NCBI RefSeq assembly: GCF_022419205.1
Contig: NZ_JAJOZU010000002.1
Coordinates: forward strand, 186,001 to 250,000
From: Thermomonas alba
Lineage (GTDB): Bacteria; Pseudomonadota; Gammaproteobacteria; Xanthomonadales; Xanthomonadaceae
Direction: 5' to 3'
Length of the DNA: 64,000 nt
In this document: piece after piece, positions 32,493-40,698 of the stretch
Layout: each line of letters opens with the position of its first letter
Numbering within the stretch: the first letter of the stretch is position 1
Translations under genes and position numbers: made by a program
Notes under the pieces: model-generated
What the model was told of the DNA's origin: nothing
The model's input: the letters and a program-made list of their open reading frames with translations, nothing else
Database searches by the model: none

Positions 32493-34643
32493 TCAGAACT
32501 TGCCGTAGTACCCCTCCTTGAGCGCGTCGAACAGGTTGGCGGCGGTGTGGATCTCGCCGTCGTATTCGATCTGCTCATTGCCCTTCACCTCGACCACGCT
32601 GCCGTCTTCCAGCTCGAAGCGGTAGATGGTGTTCTCGAGGTCGGCCTCTTTCACCAGCACGCCCTGGAACGCGGCCGGGTTGAAGCGGAAGGTGGTGCAG
32701 CCCTTCAACCCCTGCTGGTAGGCATAGCGGTAAATGTCCTTGAAGTCCTCATACGGATAGTCCGTGGGGACGTTCGCGGTCTTGGAGATGGAGGAGTCCA
32801 CCCACTTCTGCGCCGCGGCCTGCACGTCCACGTGCTCCTTCGGGGTGATGTCGTCGGCCGCGATGAAGTAGTCCGGCAGCCGGGCGGCCGGGTCCTCGGC
32901 ATAAGGCATCGCCTTCGGATTGACCAGCGCGCGGTAGGCCAAGAGCTCGAAGGAGAACACGTCCACCTTCTCCTTGGTTTTCTTGCCCTCGCGGATCACG
33001 TTGCGGCTGTAGTGATGGGCGAAGCTGGGCTCGATCCCGTTGGAGGCATTGTTGGCCAGGCTCAGCGAGATGGTGCCGGTGGGCGCGATGGAGCTGTGGT
33101 GGGTGAACCGCGCGCCAACCTCGGCCAGCTCGTCCACCAGTTCCGGCGCGACCTCGGCGATCTTCTGCATGTAGCGGCTGTAGCGCGCGTGCAGAACCTT
33201 GCCCTGGATCTTTTGGCCGACTTTCCAGCCATCGCGCGCCATCTCCGGACGCTTGCGCAGCATCTCGGCGGTGACGGTGAACACCTCCTCCATGATCGGG
33301 GCCGGGCCTTTCTCGCGGGCCAGCGCCAGCCCGGTTTCCCACCCCGCAATGGCCATTTCGCGGGCGACGCGCTCGGTGAACTCGCAGGATTCCGGGCTGC
33401 CGTACTTCATCTTGAGCATGGTCATGGCGCTGCCCAGGCCGAGGAAGCCCATGCCATGACGGCGCTTGCGCAGGATCTCGTCGCGCTGCTGCTGCAATGG
33501 CAGGCCGTTGATCTCCACCACGTTGTCGAGCATGCGGGTGAAGACGCGCACCACTTCCTTGTATTCCTCCCAGTCGAACTCGGCGCGGTCGGTGAAGGGG
33601 TGCTTGACGAACTTGGTCAGGTTGACCGAGCCCAGCAGACAGGCGCCATACGGCGGCAGCGGCTGCTCGCCGCAGGGGTTGGTGGCGCGGATGTTCTCGC
33701 ACCACCAGTTGTTGTTCATTTCGTTGACGCGGTCGATCAGGATGAAGCCCGGCTCGGCGTAGTCGTACGTCGAGACCATGATCATGTCCCACAGGTGGCG
33801 GGCGCGGATGTGGCCATAGATCTTGCAGGCCACCAGGCCATCCTCGCGCACGATGTAGTTGCGGTGGGTGGGCCACTCGCGCCAGACCACTTGTTTGGGG
33901 TCGTTCAGATCGATGTCGTCCTGTTCCTTGATGTTCACCGGGAACACCAGCGGCCAGTCGGCATCACGCTCCACTGCCTGCATGAAGTCGTCGGTGATCA
34001 ACAGCGACAGATTGAACTGGCGCAGCCGGCCATCCTCGCGCTTGGCGCGGATGAAATCCTTCACGTCCGGGTGTGACACGTCGAAGGTGCCCATCTGCGC
34101 GCCGCGGCGACCGCCGGCAGAGGACACGGTGAAGCACATCTTGTCGTAGATGTCCATGAACGACATCGGGCCGGAGGTGTAGGCGCCGGCGCCAGCCACG
34201 AACGCGCCGCGCGGGCGCAGGGTGGAAAACTCATAGCCGATGCCGCAGCCGGCCTTCAGGGTCAGGCCGGCCTCGTGGACTTTCTGCAGGATGCCGTCCA
34301 TCGAGTCCTCGATGGTGCCGGAGACGGTGCAGTTGATGGTCGAGGTGGCGGGCTTGTGCTCCTGGGCGCCGGCATTGCTGGTGATGCGGCCGGCCGGAAT
34401 GGCGCCACGGCGCAGCGCCCACAGGAAGCGCTCCTGCCAGTATTGCTGCAGCTCGACGGTGGGCTCGGCCTCGGCCAGCGCCTTGGCGACGCGCTGATAG
34501 GTGCCGTCGATGTCGGCATCCAGCGGCACCCCCTGCTTGGTCTTCAGGCGGTACTTCTTGTCCCAGATGTCCAGCGATGCGGGCTGCATCGGGATTTCCA
34601 AAGGTGCCTTCGTCGCCACTGCTTCCAGCCTCGCCGTGCTCAT
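32493..34643 (-). CDS. nrdJa: Class II (adenosylcobalamin-dependent) ribonucleotide reductase, catalytic subunit NrdJa
   Basis: 716-aa catalytic part. The N-terminal region (LDIWDKKYRLKTKQG) is followed by the ten-stranded barrel with STINCTVSGTIEDSMDG, VSSAGGRRGAQMGTFDV and the thiyl-radical loop RATNPCGEQPLPPYGACLLG. Later motifs are GMGFLGLGSAMTML, APTGTISLSLANNASNGIEP and GCTTFRFN. It makes deoxyribonucleotides with or without oxygen using vitamin B12. The family's C-terminal cysteine tail is missing here because it is encoded by nrdJb. A sigma-70 promoter and candidate NrdR boxes lie 210-295 bases upstream, with a 28-codon frame in between. Confidence 0.93.
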   Translation of the reverse strand: MSTARLEAVATKAPLEIPMQPASLDIWDKKYRLKTKQGVPLDADIDGTYQRVAKALAEAEPTVELQQYWQERFLWALRRGAIPAGRITSNAGAQEHKPATSTINCTVSGTIEDSMDGILQKVHEAGLTLKAGCGIGYEFSTLRPRGAFVAGAGAYTSGPMSFMDIYDKMCFTVSSAGGRRGAQMGTFDVSHPDVKDFIRAKREDGRLRQFNLSLLITDDFMQAVERDADWPLVFPVNIKEQDDIDLNDPKQVVWREWPTHRNYIVREDGLVACKIYGHIRARHLWDMIMVSTYDYAEPGFILIDRVNEMNNNWWCENIRATNPCGEQPLPPYGACLLGSVNLTKFVKHPFTDRAEFDWEEYKEVVRVFTRMLDNVVEINGLPLQQQRDEILRKRRHGMGFLGLGSAMTMLKMKYGSPESCEFTERVAREMAIAGWETGLALAREKGPAPIMEEVFTVTAEMLRKRPEMARDGWKVGQKIQGKVLHARYSRYMQKIAEVAPELVDELAEVGARFTHHSSIAPTGTISLSLANNASNGIEPSFAHHYSRNVIREGKKTKEKVDVFSFELLAYRALVNPKAMPYAEDPAARLPDYFIAADDITPKEHVDVQAAAQKWVDSSISKTANVPTDYPYEDFKDIYRYAYQQGLKGCTTFRFNPAAFQGVLVKEADLENTIYRFELEDGSVVEVKGNEQIEYDGEIHTAANLFDALKEGYYGKF

Positions 34644-34762
34644 GTGTCTCGACTCTCCTGTGTCTAAATGGACCCGCGCCAGCGGGTTCGCAACTCATGC
34701 CATGCCCCGCGCGCACCGGGGGCGGTGATGCCGGCCGCGTGCGGCGCGCGCAGCCTCATGCC

Positions 34763-34849
34763 TCACTTGGTGGTGGCGTCGCCACCGGCCTTTGCTTCGT
34801 CACGCGCCGCTCCCCCGCAGACGTCGTTGCCCTCGGCCTGGCACCCCAT
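34763..34849 (-). CDS. Putative 28-aa leader protein upstream of nrdJa
   Basis: Small open frame MGCQAEGNDVCGG...KAGGDATTK. Its third codon positions are mostly G or C (23 of 28), as in real genes here. It lies on the expected nrdJ transcript, between the NrdR-like boxes and nrdJa, about 120 bases before the nrdJa ATG. The two cysteines could bind metal. In the same frame an upstream GTG would extend it to about 40 aa. No known family; it may be non-coding. Confidence 0.3.
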   Translation of the reverse strand: MGCQAEGNDVCGGAARDEAKAGGDATTK

Positions 34850-34850
34850 G

Positions 34851-34897
34851 CCACTAGCCTTGGGATTTCCCGCAAAACCGACCACAAGATGTTGTGG
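34851..34897 (-). promoter_or_regulatory. Candidate NrdR box pair upstream of nrdJa
   Basis: CCACAAGATGTTGTGG (34882-34897) is a perfect 16-bp inverted repeat fitting the NrdR box shape (aCAChA..T.TGTGg). A weaker CCACTAGCCTTGGGAT (34851-34866) lies exactly 31 bp away, the three-helical-turn spacing known for NrdR box pairs. Both fall just downstream of the predicted start site. Confidence 0.55.
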
Positions 34898-34909
34898 CCA
34901 ACCTTCAAG

Positions 34910-34938
34910 ACCATAGCCACGCCTCCGGCCCAAGTCAA
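34910..34938 (-). promoter_or_regulatory. Sigma-70 promoter of the nrdJ operon
   Basis: On the minus strand TTGACT (34933-34938), 17-base spacer, TATGGT (34910-34915). Predicted start at about 34903. It gives a 260-base leader before nrdJa that contains the NrdR-like boxes and the small frame. Nothing coding is evident in 34939-35191 besides upstream sequence of the protease gene. Confidence 0.65.
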
Positions 34939-35191
34939 CGCGAAAATTGCACGTCCCCGGCTTGCAATCCGGCGCCTCCGGCTGACCTCTACGAGCGATG
35001 CGGGTTTCACGCAATCCGGGGCATCGACGGCGTGGAACTGAATGCGCGGCAGGCCGGGGCTGCCGGCTGCTGCAGCGCAAAACGCGCTGCCGCGGCACCG
35101 CCCGCCTGCCCGCTTCAGCCGCGATTGCGGGCAACCTGACAAGACTCGGCAATACTTGTCGCCCGGCCAGAGACGCCCCAGGTTTAGCCGC

Positions 35192-36625
35192 ATGAAAACT
35201 GCCACCAGAACCCTGCTCGCGCTGACCGCTGCTGCTGCGTTCGGCGGATTTGCCGCCACCAGCCTGAATCTGATGATGGATCGCCCGGCGCAGGCCGCCA
35301 CCACGACACCCGCCGCCACGCCCATGACCAGCGGCACGCTGCCGCCCGCCACGGCGAGCACACCGATGCCCTCGTTGGCGCCGATGCTCAAGCGGGTATT
35401 GCCGGCCGTGGTCAGCGTGAACACCCGGCAGGTGGTACGGGTGAACACTCCGTTCGGCGACGACCCCATCTTTCGCCGCCTGTTCGGGATCCCGGCCGAA
35501 CGCATCGCGCAGTCGCTGGGCTCGGGCGTGATCGTGGACGCCGCCCGCGGGCTGGTGCTGACCAACAACCACGTGATCGAGGACGCCGACGAAGTGCAGG
35601 TGACGCTGGCCGACGGGCGCACGCTGAATGCGCAGTTCGTCGGCAGCGATCCGGATACCGACATCGCGCTGATGCGGATCCCGGCGCAACACCTCACCGC
35701 GCTTCCGCTGGCCGACAGCGACCGCCTGCAGGTCGGCGACTTCGTGGTGGCGATCGGCAACCCCTTCGGCGTGGGGCAGACGGTGACCTCGGGCATCGTC
35801 TCGGCCGTCGGCCGCAACAACCTGCCCGGCGCCGGCTATCAAAACTTCATCCAGACCGATGCCAGCATCAATCCCGGCAACTCCGGCGGCGCGCTGGTCA
35901 ACCTCAACGGCGAGCTGGTCGGAATCAACACCGCCAGCTTCAATCCACGCGGCTCGATGGCCGGCAACATCGGCTTGGGCTTTGCCATTCCGTCCAACCT
36001 CGCGCGGCGCATCATGGAGCAGCTGCTCACCAGCGGGGTCGTGCGCCGCGGCACGCTCGGGGTGGAGGCCCAGGACGTGGATGCCCGCATCGCCCAGGCG
36101 CTGGGGCTGCCGGCCGCGCGCGGCGCCATCATCACCCGCATCTACCCCGGCTCCGCCGGCGGTGCCGCGGGATTGCGCGTGGGCGACGTGATCGTCGCGG
36201 CCAACGGGCAGCCGATCGACAGCGCCGAGGCGCTGCGCAACTTCCAGGGGTTGCAGGCGCCTGCCACCAGCGTGACGCTGGAGGTGCGCCGTGACGGCCG
36301 CACGCTGCAGATCCGCAGCCAGCTGCAGGAGGCCCTCAAACAGCTGGACGGCGCCACGATCGACCCGCGCCTGGCCGGTGCCCGCTTTGCCGATCTCCCA
36401 GAGTCGCTGCGTCGCCAGGGCCTCAATGGCGTGCTGGTGGAAGCGGTGCAACGCGGCAGCCGCGCGGCCATGAACGGGCTGCAGCCGGGCGACGTGGTGC
36501 TGGCCACCAATGACGGCGATTTCAGCGACCTGACCGGGTTCCGCGCACTGCTGAGCCGGCCGACGTCTCCGCTCGTGCTGCGGGTGCTGCGCGGCAACGT
36601 CAACGGCCAACTGCTGATGCGCTGA
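35192..36625 (+). CDS. degQ: Periplasmic serine protease/chaperone, DegP/DegQ family
   Basis: 477-aa trypsin-like quality-control protease. The signal region is MKTATRTLLALTAAAAFGGF with AQAA near residue 34. The catalytic triad is visible as H127 (NNHVIEDAD), D157 (DPDTDIALM) and S231 (NPGNSGGALVNL). Two PDZ domains follow: GTLGVEAQDVDARIAQALGL at about 285-370 and NGVLVEAVQRGSRAAMNGLQ at about 405-475. It degrades or refolds misfolded envelope proteins. The ATG at 35192 was chosen for the signal peptide, although the frame is open for 150 bases upstream. Confidence 0.93.
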   Translation: MKTATRTLLALTAAAAFGGFAATSLNLMMDRPAQAATTTPAATPMTSGTLPPATASTPMPSLAPMLKRVLPAVVSVNTRQVVRVNTPFGDDPIFRRLFGIPAERIAQSLGSGVIVDAARGLVLTNNHVIEDADEVQVTLADGRTLNAQFVGSDPDTDIALMRIPAQHLTALPLADSDRLQVGDFVVAIGNPFGVGQTVTSGIVSAVGRNNLPGAGYQNFIQTDASINPGNSGGALVNLNGELVGINTASFNPRGSMAGNIGLGFAIPSNLARRIMEQLLTSGVVRRGTLGVEAQDVDARIAQALGLPAARGAIITRIYPGSAGGAAGLRVGDVIVAANGQPIDSAEALRNFQGLQAPATSVTLEVRRDGRTLQIRSQLQEALKQLDGATIDPRLAGARFADLPESLRRQGLNGVLVEAVQRGSRAAMNGLQPGDVVLATNDGDFSDLTGFRALLSRPTSPLVLRVLRGNVNGQLLMR

Positions 36626-36652
36626 CGCGGCCGCGAGCGCATTCCGCGAGCC

Positions 36653-36672
36653 TATCCGTGGGATACTCCCAC
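36653..36672. promoter_or_regulatory. Overlapping palindromes before the YqjD-like gene
   Basis: TATCCGTGGGATA (36653-36665) and GTGGGATACTCCCAC (36658-36672) overlap about 40 bases before the ATG. They could be an operator or a -10 region (CCTATCC). Weak evidence. Confidence 0.3.
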
Positions 36673-36706
36673 CCAAGCCTTTTCCGTCAAGCGGAGGACA
36701 TGCGCC

Positions 36707-37063
36707 ATGAACGAGCACACCGAAGCGGTCAAGAGCAATCTGGGCGAGGCCGGAGCGCACCTGAAGCAGGCGGCCAGCGTCGCCGGCGGGGCGGTCAAGA
36801 GTGCCGCCAGCGCCGCCGGTGACGAGCTGCGCCTGGGCAAGGCGCAGGTGAAGGCGGAACTGGCCGACGGCGCAGCGGCGGGCCTGGGCGCGGCCGAGCA
36901 CCTGGGCGGCGCCGCCAGCGAGCAGATCAATGTCCTGATGGACAAGGGCCGCGACCTGTTGGACAGCGCGGCGGAACTGATTCGCGAGCGTCCGCTGGTG
37001 GCCTTCGGAGTGGCCTTCGCGGCCGGCTTCCTCCTGTCCAAGCTGGCCCGCAGCGACCGATAA
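36707..37063 (+). CDS. YqjD/ElaB-like (DUF883-type) membrane-anchored protein
   Basis: 118-aa protein with a long, alanine-rich amphipathic helix region (AGAHLKQAASVAGGAVKSAA ...) and a C-terminal anchor LIRERPLVAFGVAFAAGFLLSKLARS. The RERPL-x-GFLLS ending is the hallmark of DUF883 proteins such as E. coli YqjD and ElaB, which bind ribosomes and are membrane-anchored in stationary phase. GGAGG lies ten bases before the ATG. It heads a three-gene unit resembling E. coli yqjD-yqjE-yqjK. Confidence 0.75.
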   Translation: MNEHTEAVKSNLGEAGAHLKQAASVAGGAVKSAASAAGDELRLGKAQVKAELADGAAAGLGAAEHLGGAASEQINVLMDKGRDLLDSAAELIRERPLVAFGVAFAAGFLLSKLARSDR

Positions 37064-37070
37064 GCCGCGC

Positions 37071-37625
37071 ATGGCCGCAGGCGCACCGCGCGAACCCGCA
37101 GGCGAGGCAGCCGATGCAGCACCGGCCGATGCGGCGGCGGATGTCGCCGCCAGCCTGCATCGGCTGCACGTCAACGCCCGCGCCGTGCTGGGCTCCGCGC
37201 GCGACCACGTGAAGGGCCTGCGCCTGCTGCTGGCGGCCGACCTCGCGCTGGCGCGCGCGGCACTGATCCGCACGCTGGTCGCCGTCGCGCTGGCGGTGAT
37301 CTTCGGCGGCTCGACCTGGCTGCTGCTGATGGCGGCGCTGATCGCCGCGCTCCGCGCGCTGGGGCTGTCGTGGCTGGCGGCCCTGCTGGCATGCGCGCTG
37401 CTCAGCCTGATCGCCACCGCTGCTTGCGCCCTCGCCGCGACGCATTACCTCGCGCACAGCCGCCTGCGCGCCACCCGCCGCCAGCTGGCACGCCTGGGCC
37501 TGGAGACGCTCGAGGAGCTCGACACGCTGCTGCAACGCGCGGCATCGGACACAACAGACGAGGCCGCGCCCGCCACCGCCGCCGGCGATCATCCGCACGA
37601 GACCGGAGGCACGCCGTCGCCATGA
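37071..37625 (+). CDS. YqjE-like/holin-superfamily membrane protein, 184 aa
   Basis: The N-terminal cytoplasmic segment (AASLHRLHVNARAVLGSARDH) is followed by two adjacent membrane helices: LIRTLVAVALAVIFGGSTWLLLM and LSWLAALLACALLSLIATAAC. A charged C-terminal helix, LRATRRQLARLGLETLEELD, ends it. This is the Phage_holin_3_6/YqjE arrangement; such proteins are not lysis holins but belong to YqjD-linked stress clusters. The start is the ATG seven bases after the previous stop. It overlaps the next gene by ATGA. Confidence 0.65.
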   Translation: MAAGAPREPAGEAADAAPADAAADVAASLHRLHVNARAVLGSARDHVKGLRLLLAADLALARAALIRTLVAVALAVIFGGSTWLLLMAALIAALRALGLSWLAALLACALLSLIATAACALAATHYLAHSRLRATRRQLARLGLETLEELDTLLQRAASDTTDEAAPATAAGDHPHETGGTPSP

Positions 37626-37927
37626 GCCTCGACCCCGGTTTCGATGCTCTGCTGCAGCGCGTGCAGCACGCCGAACACACGCTGAGCGTGAATGCGCAGC
37701 ACACCCGCCAGCACTGGCAACAGCTGCGGCAATCCTGGCGCGCGGCATGGACCCCGGGGCGGATCGTGATCGTCGGCCTGGCCCTCGGGTTCGTCGCCGG
37801 ACGGACGCAGCCGCAGCGCCTGACGGCAGGCGCAAGCGCGCTGCTCGGCGCCCTGCGCCTGTTCGCGCCGCTGCTGCAGACACTGCGCGCAGCCGCCGCG
37901 CCGCCATCCGAACCACCCGCACCCTGA
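37622..37927 (+). CDS. Small membrane protein, third gene of yqjDE-like unit, 101 aa
   Basis: The N-terminal half is a helical, glutamine- and histidine-rich segment (LLQRVQHAEHTLSVNAQHTRQ, SWRAAWTPGR). Then comes one hydrophobic helix (IVIVGLALGFVAG) and a second apolar stretch (ASALLGALRLFAPLLQTLRA). It holds the position of E. coli yqjK in the yqjDEK set, but similarity to YqjK is only positional. Function unknown. Confidence 0.6.
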   Translation: MSLDPGFDALLQRVQHAEHTLSVNAQHTRQHWQQLRQSWRAAWTPGRIVIVGLALGFVAGRTQPQRLTAGASALLGALRLFAPLLQTLRAAAAPPSEPPAP

Positions 37928-37952
37928 TCCGCCGCCAAGCCCCGCAGCGGCC

Positions 37953-37958
37953 TACAAT
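37953..37958 (+). promoter_or_regulatory. -10-like hexamer of the YigB-like gene (leaderless type)
   Basis: TACAAT, exactly six bases before the GTG start at 37965. Confidence 0.45.
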
Positions 37959-37964
37959 GCACGC

Positions 37965-38678
37965 GTGAATCCGTCCATCCGCGCCCTGACCCTCGACCTC
38001 GACGACACCCTGTGGCCATTCGCCCCGATCGGGGAGCGCATCGAAAACGCGCTGCACGCCTGGTTCCTCGAGCACAGCCCGCGCACCGCCGAGCGCTTTC
38101 CGATCGAGGAGATGCGCGCGCTGCGCGCGCGGGTGTTCGCGGAGTTTCCCGAGCATGCGCATGACCTCGGGTTGCTGCGCCGGCTGACGATCGAGCGCGC
38201 CCTGCGCGAGAGCGGCGACGACCCCGCGCTGGCCAGCGCGGCATACGCCATCTTCTTCCGCGAGCGCAACCGGGTGGACTTCTACCCGGACGCGCTGGAA
38301 GGGCTGCGCCGGATCGCCGCGCGGTGGCCGATCGCCGCGCTGACCAACGGCAATGCGGACCTGGCGGTGATCGGCATCGCCGGGCTGTTCCGCTTCCAGC
38401 TCGGCGCGCGCGAGTACGGCGCGCCCAAACCGGACGCCGGCCTGTTCCAGGAGGCCTGCCGCCGACTCGGGTTCGCCCCGGAGGAGGTCATGCACGTGGG
38501 CGACCATCCGCAGATGGACATCGCCGGCGCCACCCATGCCGGGCTGCGCACCTGCTGGATCGACCGCGGCGACCACAGCTGGCCTGCGGATCTGCCGCCC
38601 GCCGATCTGCGCGTCACCACCCTCACCGCGCTGGCCGACTGGCTGGAGGCCGGCGCCCATCTCGAGCCCCGCCCATGA
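37965..38678 (+). CDS. HAD-IA phosphatase, YigB-like
   Basis: 237-aa phosphatase starting with GTG. Motif I ALTLDLDDTLWPF (nucleophile at about residue 11), motif II IAALTNGNADL, lysine in APKPDAGLFQEACRR, and motif IV VMHVGDHPQMDIAGATHAG, followed by CWIDRGD. The pattern AxTFDLDDTL...LTNGNA...HVGDD/H resembles E. coli YigB, one of the phosphatases acting on the flavin precursor ARPP. Its stop overlaps the next ATG (ATGA), so it is coupled to the aminopeptidase. Confidence 0.75.
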   Translation: MNPSIRALTLDLDDTLWPFAPIGERIENALHAWFLEHSPRTAERFPIEEMRALRARVFAEFPEHAHDLGLLRRLTIERALRESGDDPALASAAYAIFFRERNRVDFYPDALEGLRRIAARWPIAALTNGNADLAVIGIAGLFRFQLGAREYGAPKPDAGLFQEACRRLGFAPEEVMHVGDHPQMDIAGATHAGLRTCWIDRGDHSWPADLPPADLRVTTLTALADWLEAGAHLEPRP

Positions 38679-40051
38679 ATCTGCCCGACGGCTACACCAC
38701 CGACCTGACCGCTGCGCTGCCGCTGCACGCGGTGAACAAGGCCGCATTTCCGGCCTGGCTGCAGACCCAGTCCGCGCCAGTGCAGGCGTGGCTGGCAGCG
38801 CAACGCTTCGACGGCGCGCCCGGTCGCGCCTGCAGCTGGCCCGACGCCGACGGTCGCGTGGCCGGTGCGGTGCTGGGAGTGGAGGATGTGCGCGATCCGT
38901 TCGCCTGGGCGCACGCGCCGCGCGCGCTGCCCGCCGCCGACTGGCGCCTGCAGAGCCCCCTGGACGCGGACGCCCACGCCGCGCTCCAGCTCGGCTGGGG
39001 CCTGGGCCGCTACCGCTTCGCCCGCTACAAGACGCAGTCGGTCCCGACCGCGCGCCTGGCCGCGGACACCTTCGACGCCGAAACCTTCGACCTGCTCGCC
39101 GCCTGTGTGCGCGTGCGCGATCTGGTCAACACGCCCACCGAGCATATGGGCCCCGACGAGCTGGAAGCAGCCGCGCGCGAACTCGCGCAGGCGCACGGCG
39201 CGACGGTCGCGGTGGTCGCCGGCGACGAGTTGCTCGCGCAGAACTACCCGGCCATTCACGCGGTCGGCCGCGCCTCGCACCGCGCGCCGCGCATCATCGA
39301 ACTCGCCTGGGGCGATGCGGCGCACCCGCACGTGGCGATCTGCGGCAAAGGCGTGTGCTTCGACACCGGCGGGCTGAATCTGAAAGGTGGCGCCGGCATG
39401 CGCCACATGAAGAAGGACATGGGCGGCGCCGCGCACGCGCTGGCGCTGGCCGGGCTGGTGATGGCGCGCAAGCTGCCGCTGCGCCTCACCCTACTGGTGG
39501 CCGCGGTGGAGAATGCCGTCGGCCCGAACGCGCTGCGCCCCGGCGAAGTCATCGCCACCCGCAAGGGCGTGAGCGTGGAGATCGACAACACCGACGCCGA
39601 AGGCCGGCTGATCCTCGCCGACGCCCTGGCCCGCGCCTGCGAACTCACGCCCGACCTGCTGCTGGATTTCGCCACCCTCACCGGCGCCGCGCGCATCGCG
39701 CTGGGCCCGGACCTGCCCGCGCTGTATGCCAACGACGAGGCGCTGGCGCAGGACTGGCTGGCCGCCGGCCAGCAGGTGCGCGATCCGCTGTGGCGGATGC
39801 CGCTGTGGCGGCCATACCTACGCTACCTCACCAGCGGCATCGCCGATCTTGCCAACAGCAGCAACACCACGATGGCCGGCAGCGTCACCGCCGCCCTGTT
39901 CCTGGAGCGCTTCGTCGAGGCAAGCGTGCGCTGGGGCCATGTGGACGTGTACGCCTGGAATGACAGCGATCGCCCGGGCAAGCCGGCCGGCGGCGAGGCG
40001 CAGGGCCTGCGCGCCGCCTACGCGCTGCTGAAGGCGCGCGCGGCGGGTTGA
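38675..40051 (+). CDS. M17 leucyl aminopeptidase family protein
   Basis: 458-aa zinc/manganese aminopeptidase. Metal and catalytic motifs in the C-terminal half: CGKGVCFDTGGLNLKGG (first metal Asp and Lys), MKKDMGGAAHALALAG, NALRPGEVIATRKGVSVEID and the signature NTDAEGRLILADAL. N-terminal domain about residues 1-160. It resembles the PepB-like branch common in Xanthomonads more than E. coli PepA (503 aa). It cleaves N-terminal residues in peptide turnover. It ends one base before the convergent response regulator gene. Confidence 0.88.
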   Translation: MNLPDGYTTDLTAALPLHAVNKAAFPAWLQTQSAPVQAWLAAQRFDGAPGRACSWPDADGRVAGAVLGVEDVRDPFAWAHAPRALPAADWRLQSPLDADAHAALQLGWGLGRYRFARYKTQSVPTARLAADTFDAETFDLLAACVRVRDLVNTPTEHMGPDELEAAARELAQAHGATVAVVAGDELLAQNYPAIHAVGRASHRAPRIIELAWGDAAHPHVAICGKGVCFDTGGLNLKGGAGMRHMKKDMGGAAHALALAGLVMARKLPLRLTLLVAAVENAVGPNALRPGEVIATRKGVSVEIDNTDAEGRLILADALARACELTPDLLLDFATLTGAARIALGPDLPALYANDEALAQDWLAAGQQVRDPLWRMPLWRPYLRYLTSGIADLANSSNTTMAGSVTAALFLERFVEASVRWGHVDVYAWNDSDRPGKPAGGEAQGLRAAYALLKARAAG

Positions 40052-40052
40052 G

Positions 40053-40655
40053 CTACAGCCAGCCCTTCTGGCGCGCCAGCCGGTAGGCCTCGATGCGGTT
40101 GCCGACGCCGAGCTTGCCGATCGCCTCGGACAGGTAGTTGCGCACGGTGCCGTGCGAGAGGTTCAGGCGCTGCGCGATCTCGGCTGCGGACAGGCCCTCG
40201 CCGGCCAGGCGCAGGGCCTGGCGCTCGCGGTCGCTGAGCGGATCCGCCTCGCCCCAGGCTTCCAGCGCCAGCTGCGGGTCGATCGCGCGGCCGCCGCGAT
40301 GCACGTTGCGCAGCGCCTGCGCCAGCTGCTCGGCCGGGGCGTCCTTCAGCAGATAGCCGCGCACCCCGGCCTCCAGCGCGCGCCGCAGATAGCCGGCGCG
40401 GGCGAAGGTGGTAATGACCACCACCTTCACCGGCAGTTCGTGGCGGGCGATCCGCTGCGCCAGCTCCAGCCCGGTCAGGCCGGGCATCTCGATGTCGGTC
40501 AGCAGCAGGTCGGGGCGATGCCGCTGCAGTTCGCGCCAGGCCGCCTCGCCGTCGCCCACCGCGGCCACCACTTCGAGGTCGGATTCCATCCCCAGCAGCG
40601 CCGCCAGCGCGCCGCGCAGCATGGTCTGGTCTTCGGCGAGCAGGATCCGGATCAT
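40053..40655 (-). CDS. NarL/LuxR-type response regulator (DesR-like)
   Basis: 200-aa regulator. Receiver domain: acidic pocket LLAEDQTMLRG, phospho-acceptor aspartate in DLLLTDIEMPGLTG (about residue 54), switch VVITTFARAGY and lysine in GYLLKDAPAEQ. C-terminal LuxR helix-turn-helix DPLSDRERQALRLAGEGLSAAEIAQ ... LSHGTVRNYLSEA (about 137-190). It pairs with the histidine kinase 43 bases upstream. In DesK/DesR systems the regulator controls membrane fluidity or an ABC exporter. Here a degraded ABC gene lies just upstream of the pair. Confidence 0.88.
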   Translation of the reverse strand: MIRILLAEDQTMLRGALAALLGMESDLEVVAAVGDGEAAWRELQRHRPDLLLTDIEMPGLTGLELAQRIARHELPVKVVVITTFARAGYLRRALEAGVRGYLLKDAPAEQLAQALRNVHRGGRAIDPQLALEAWGEADPLSDRERQALRLAGEGLSAAEIAQRLNLSHGTVRNYLSEAIGKLGVGNRIEAYRLARQKGWL

Positions 40656-40698
40656 CGCGCGGGCAGGCAACGGGAGCAGGCGGGAAGGGAGCCAGACC

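Noticed and set aside
34644-34909. Cobalamin riboswitch in front of the B12-dependent reductase
   Set aside because: I looked for the B12 box and the long conserved fold and found neither. Only a short ACCCGC/GCGGGT hairpin lies near nrdJa, and nrdJ is usually controlled by NrdR.
34763-37417. A long minus-strand frame opposite the DegQ gene
   Set aside because: It mirrors the third-position GC of degQ and has no motifs. Only its last 28 codons, outside degQ, are kept as a tentative small gene.
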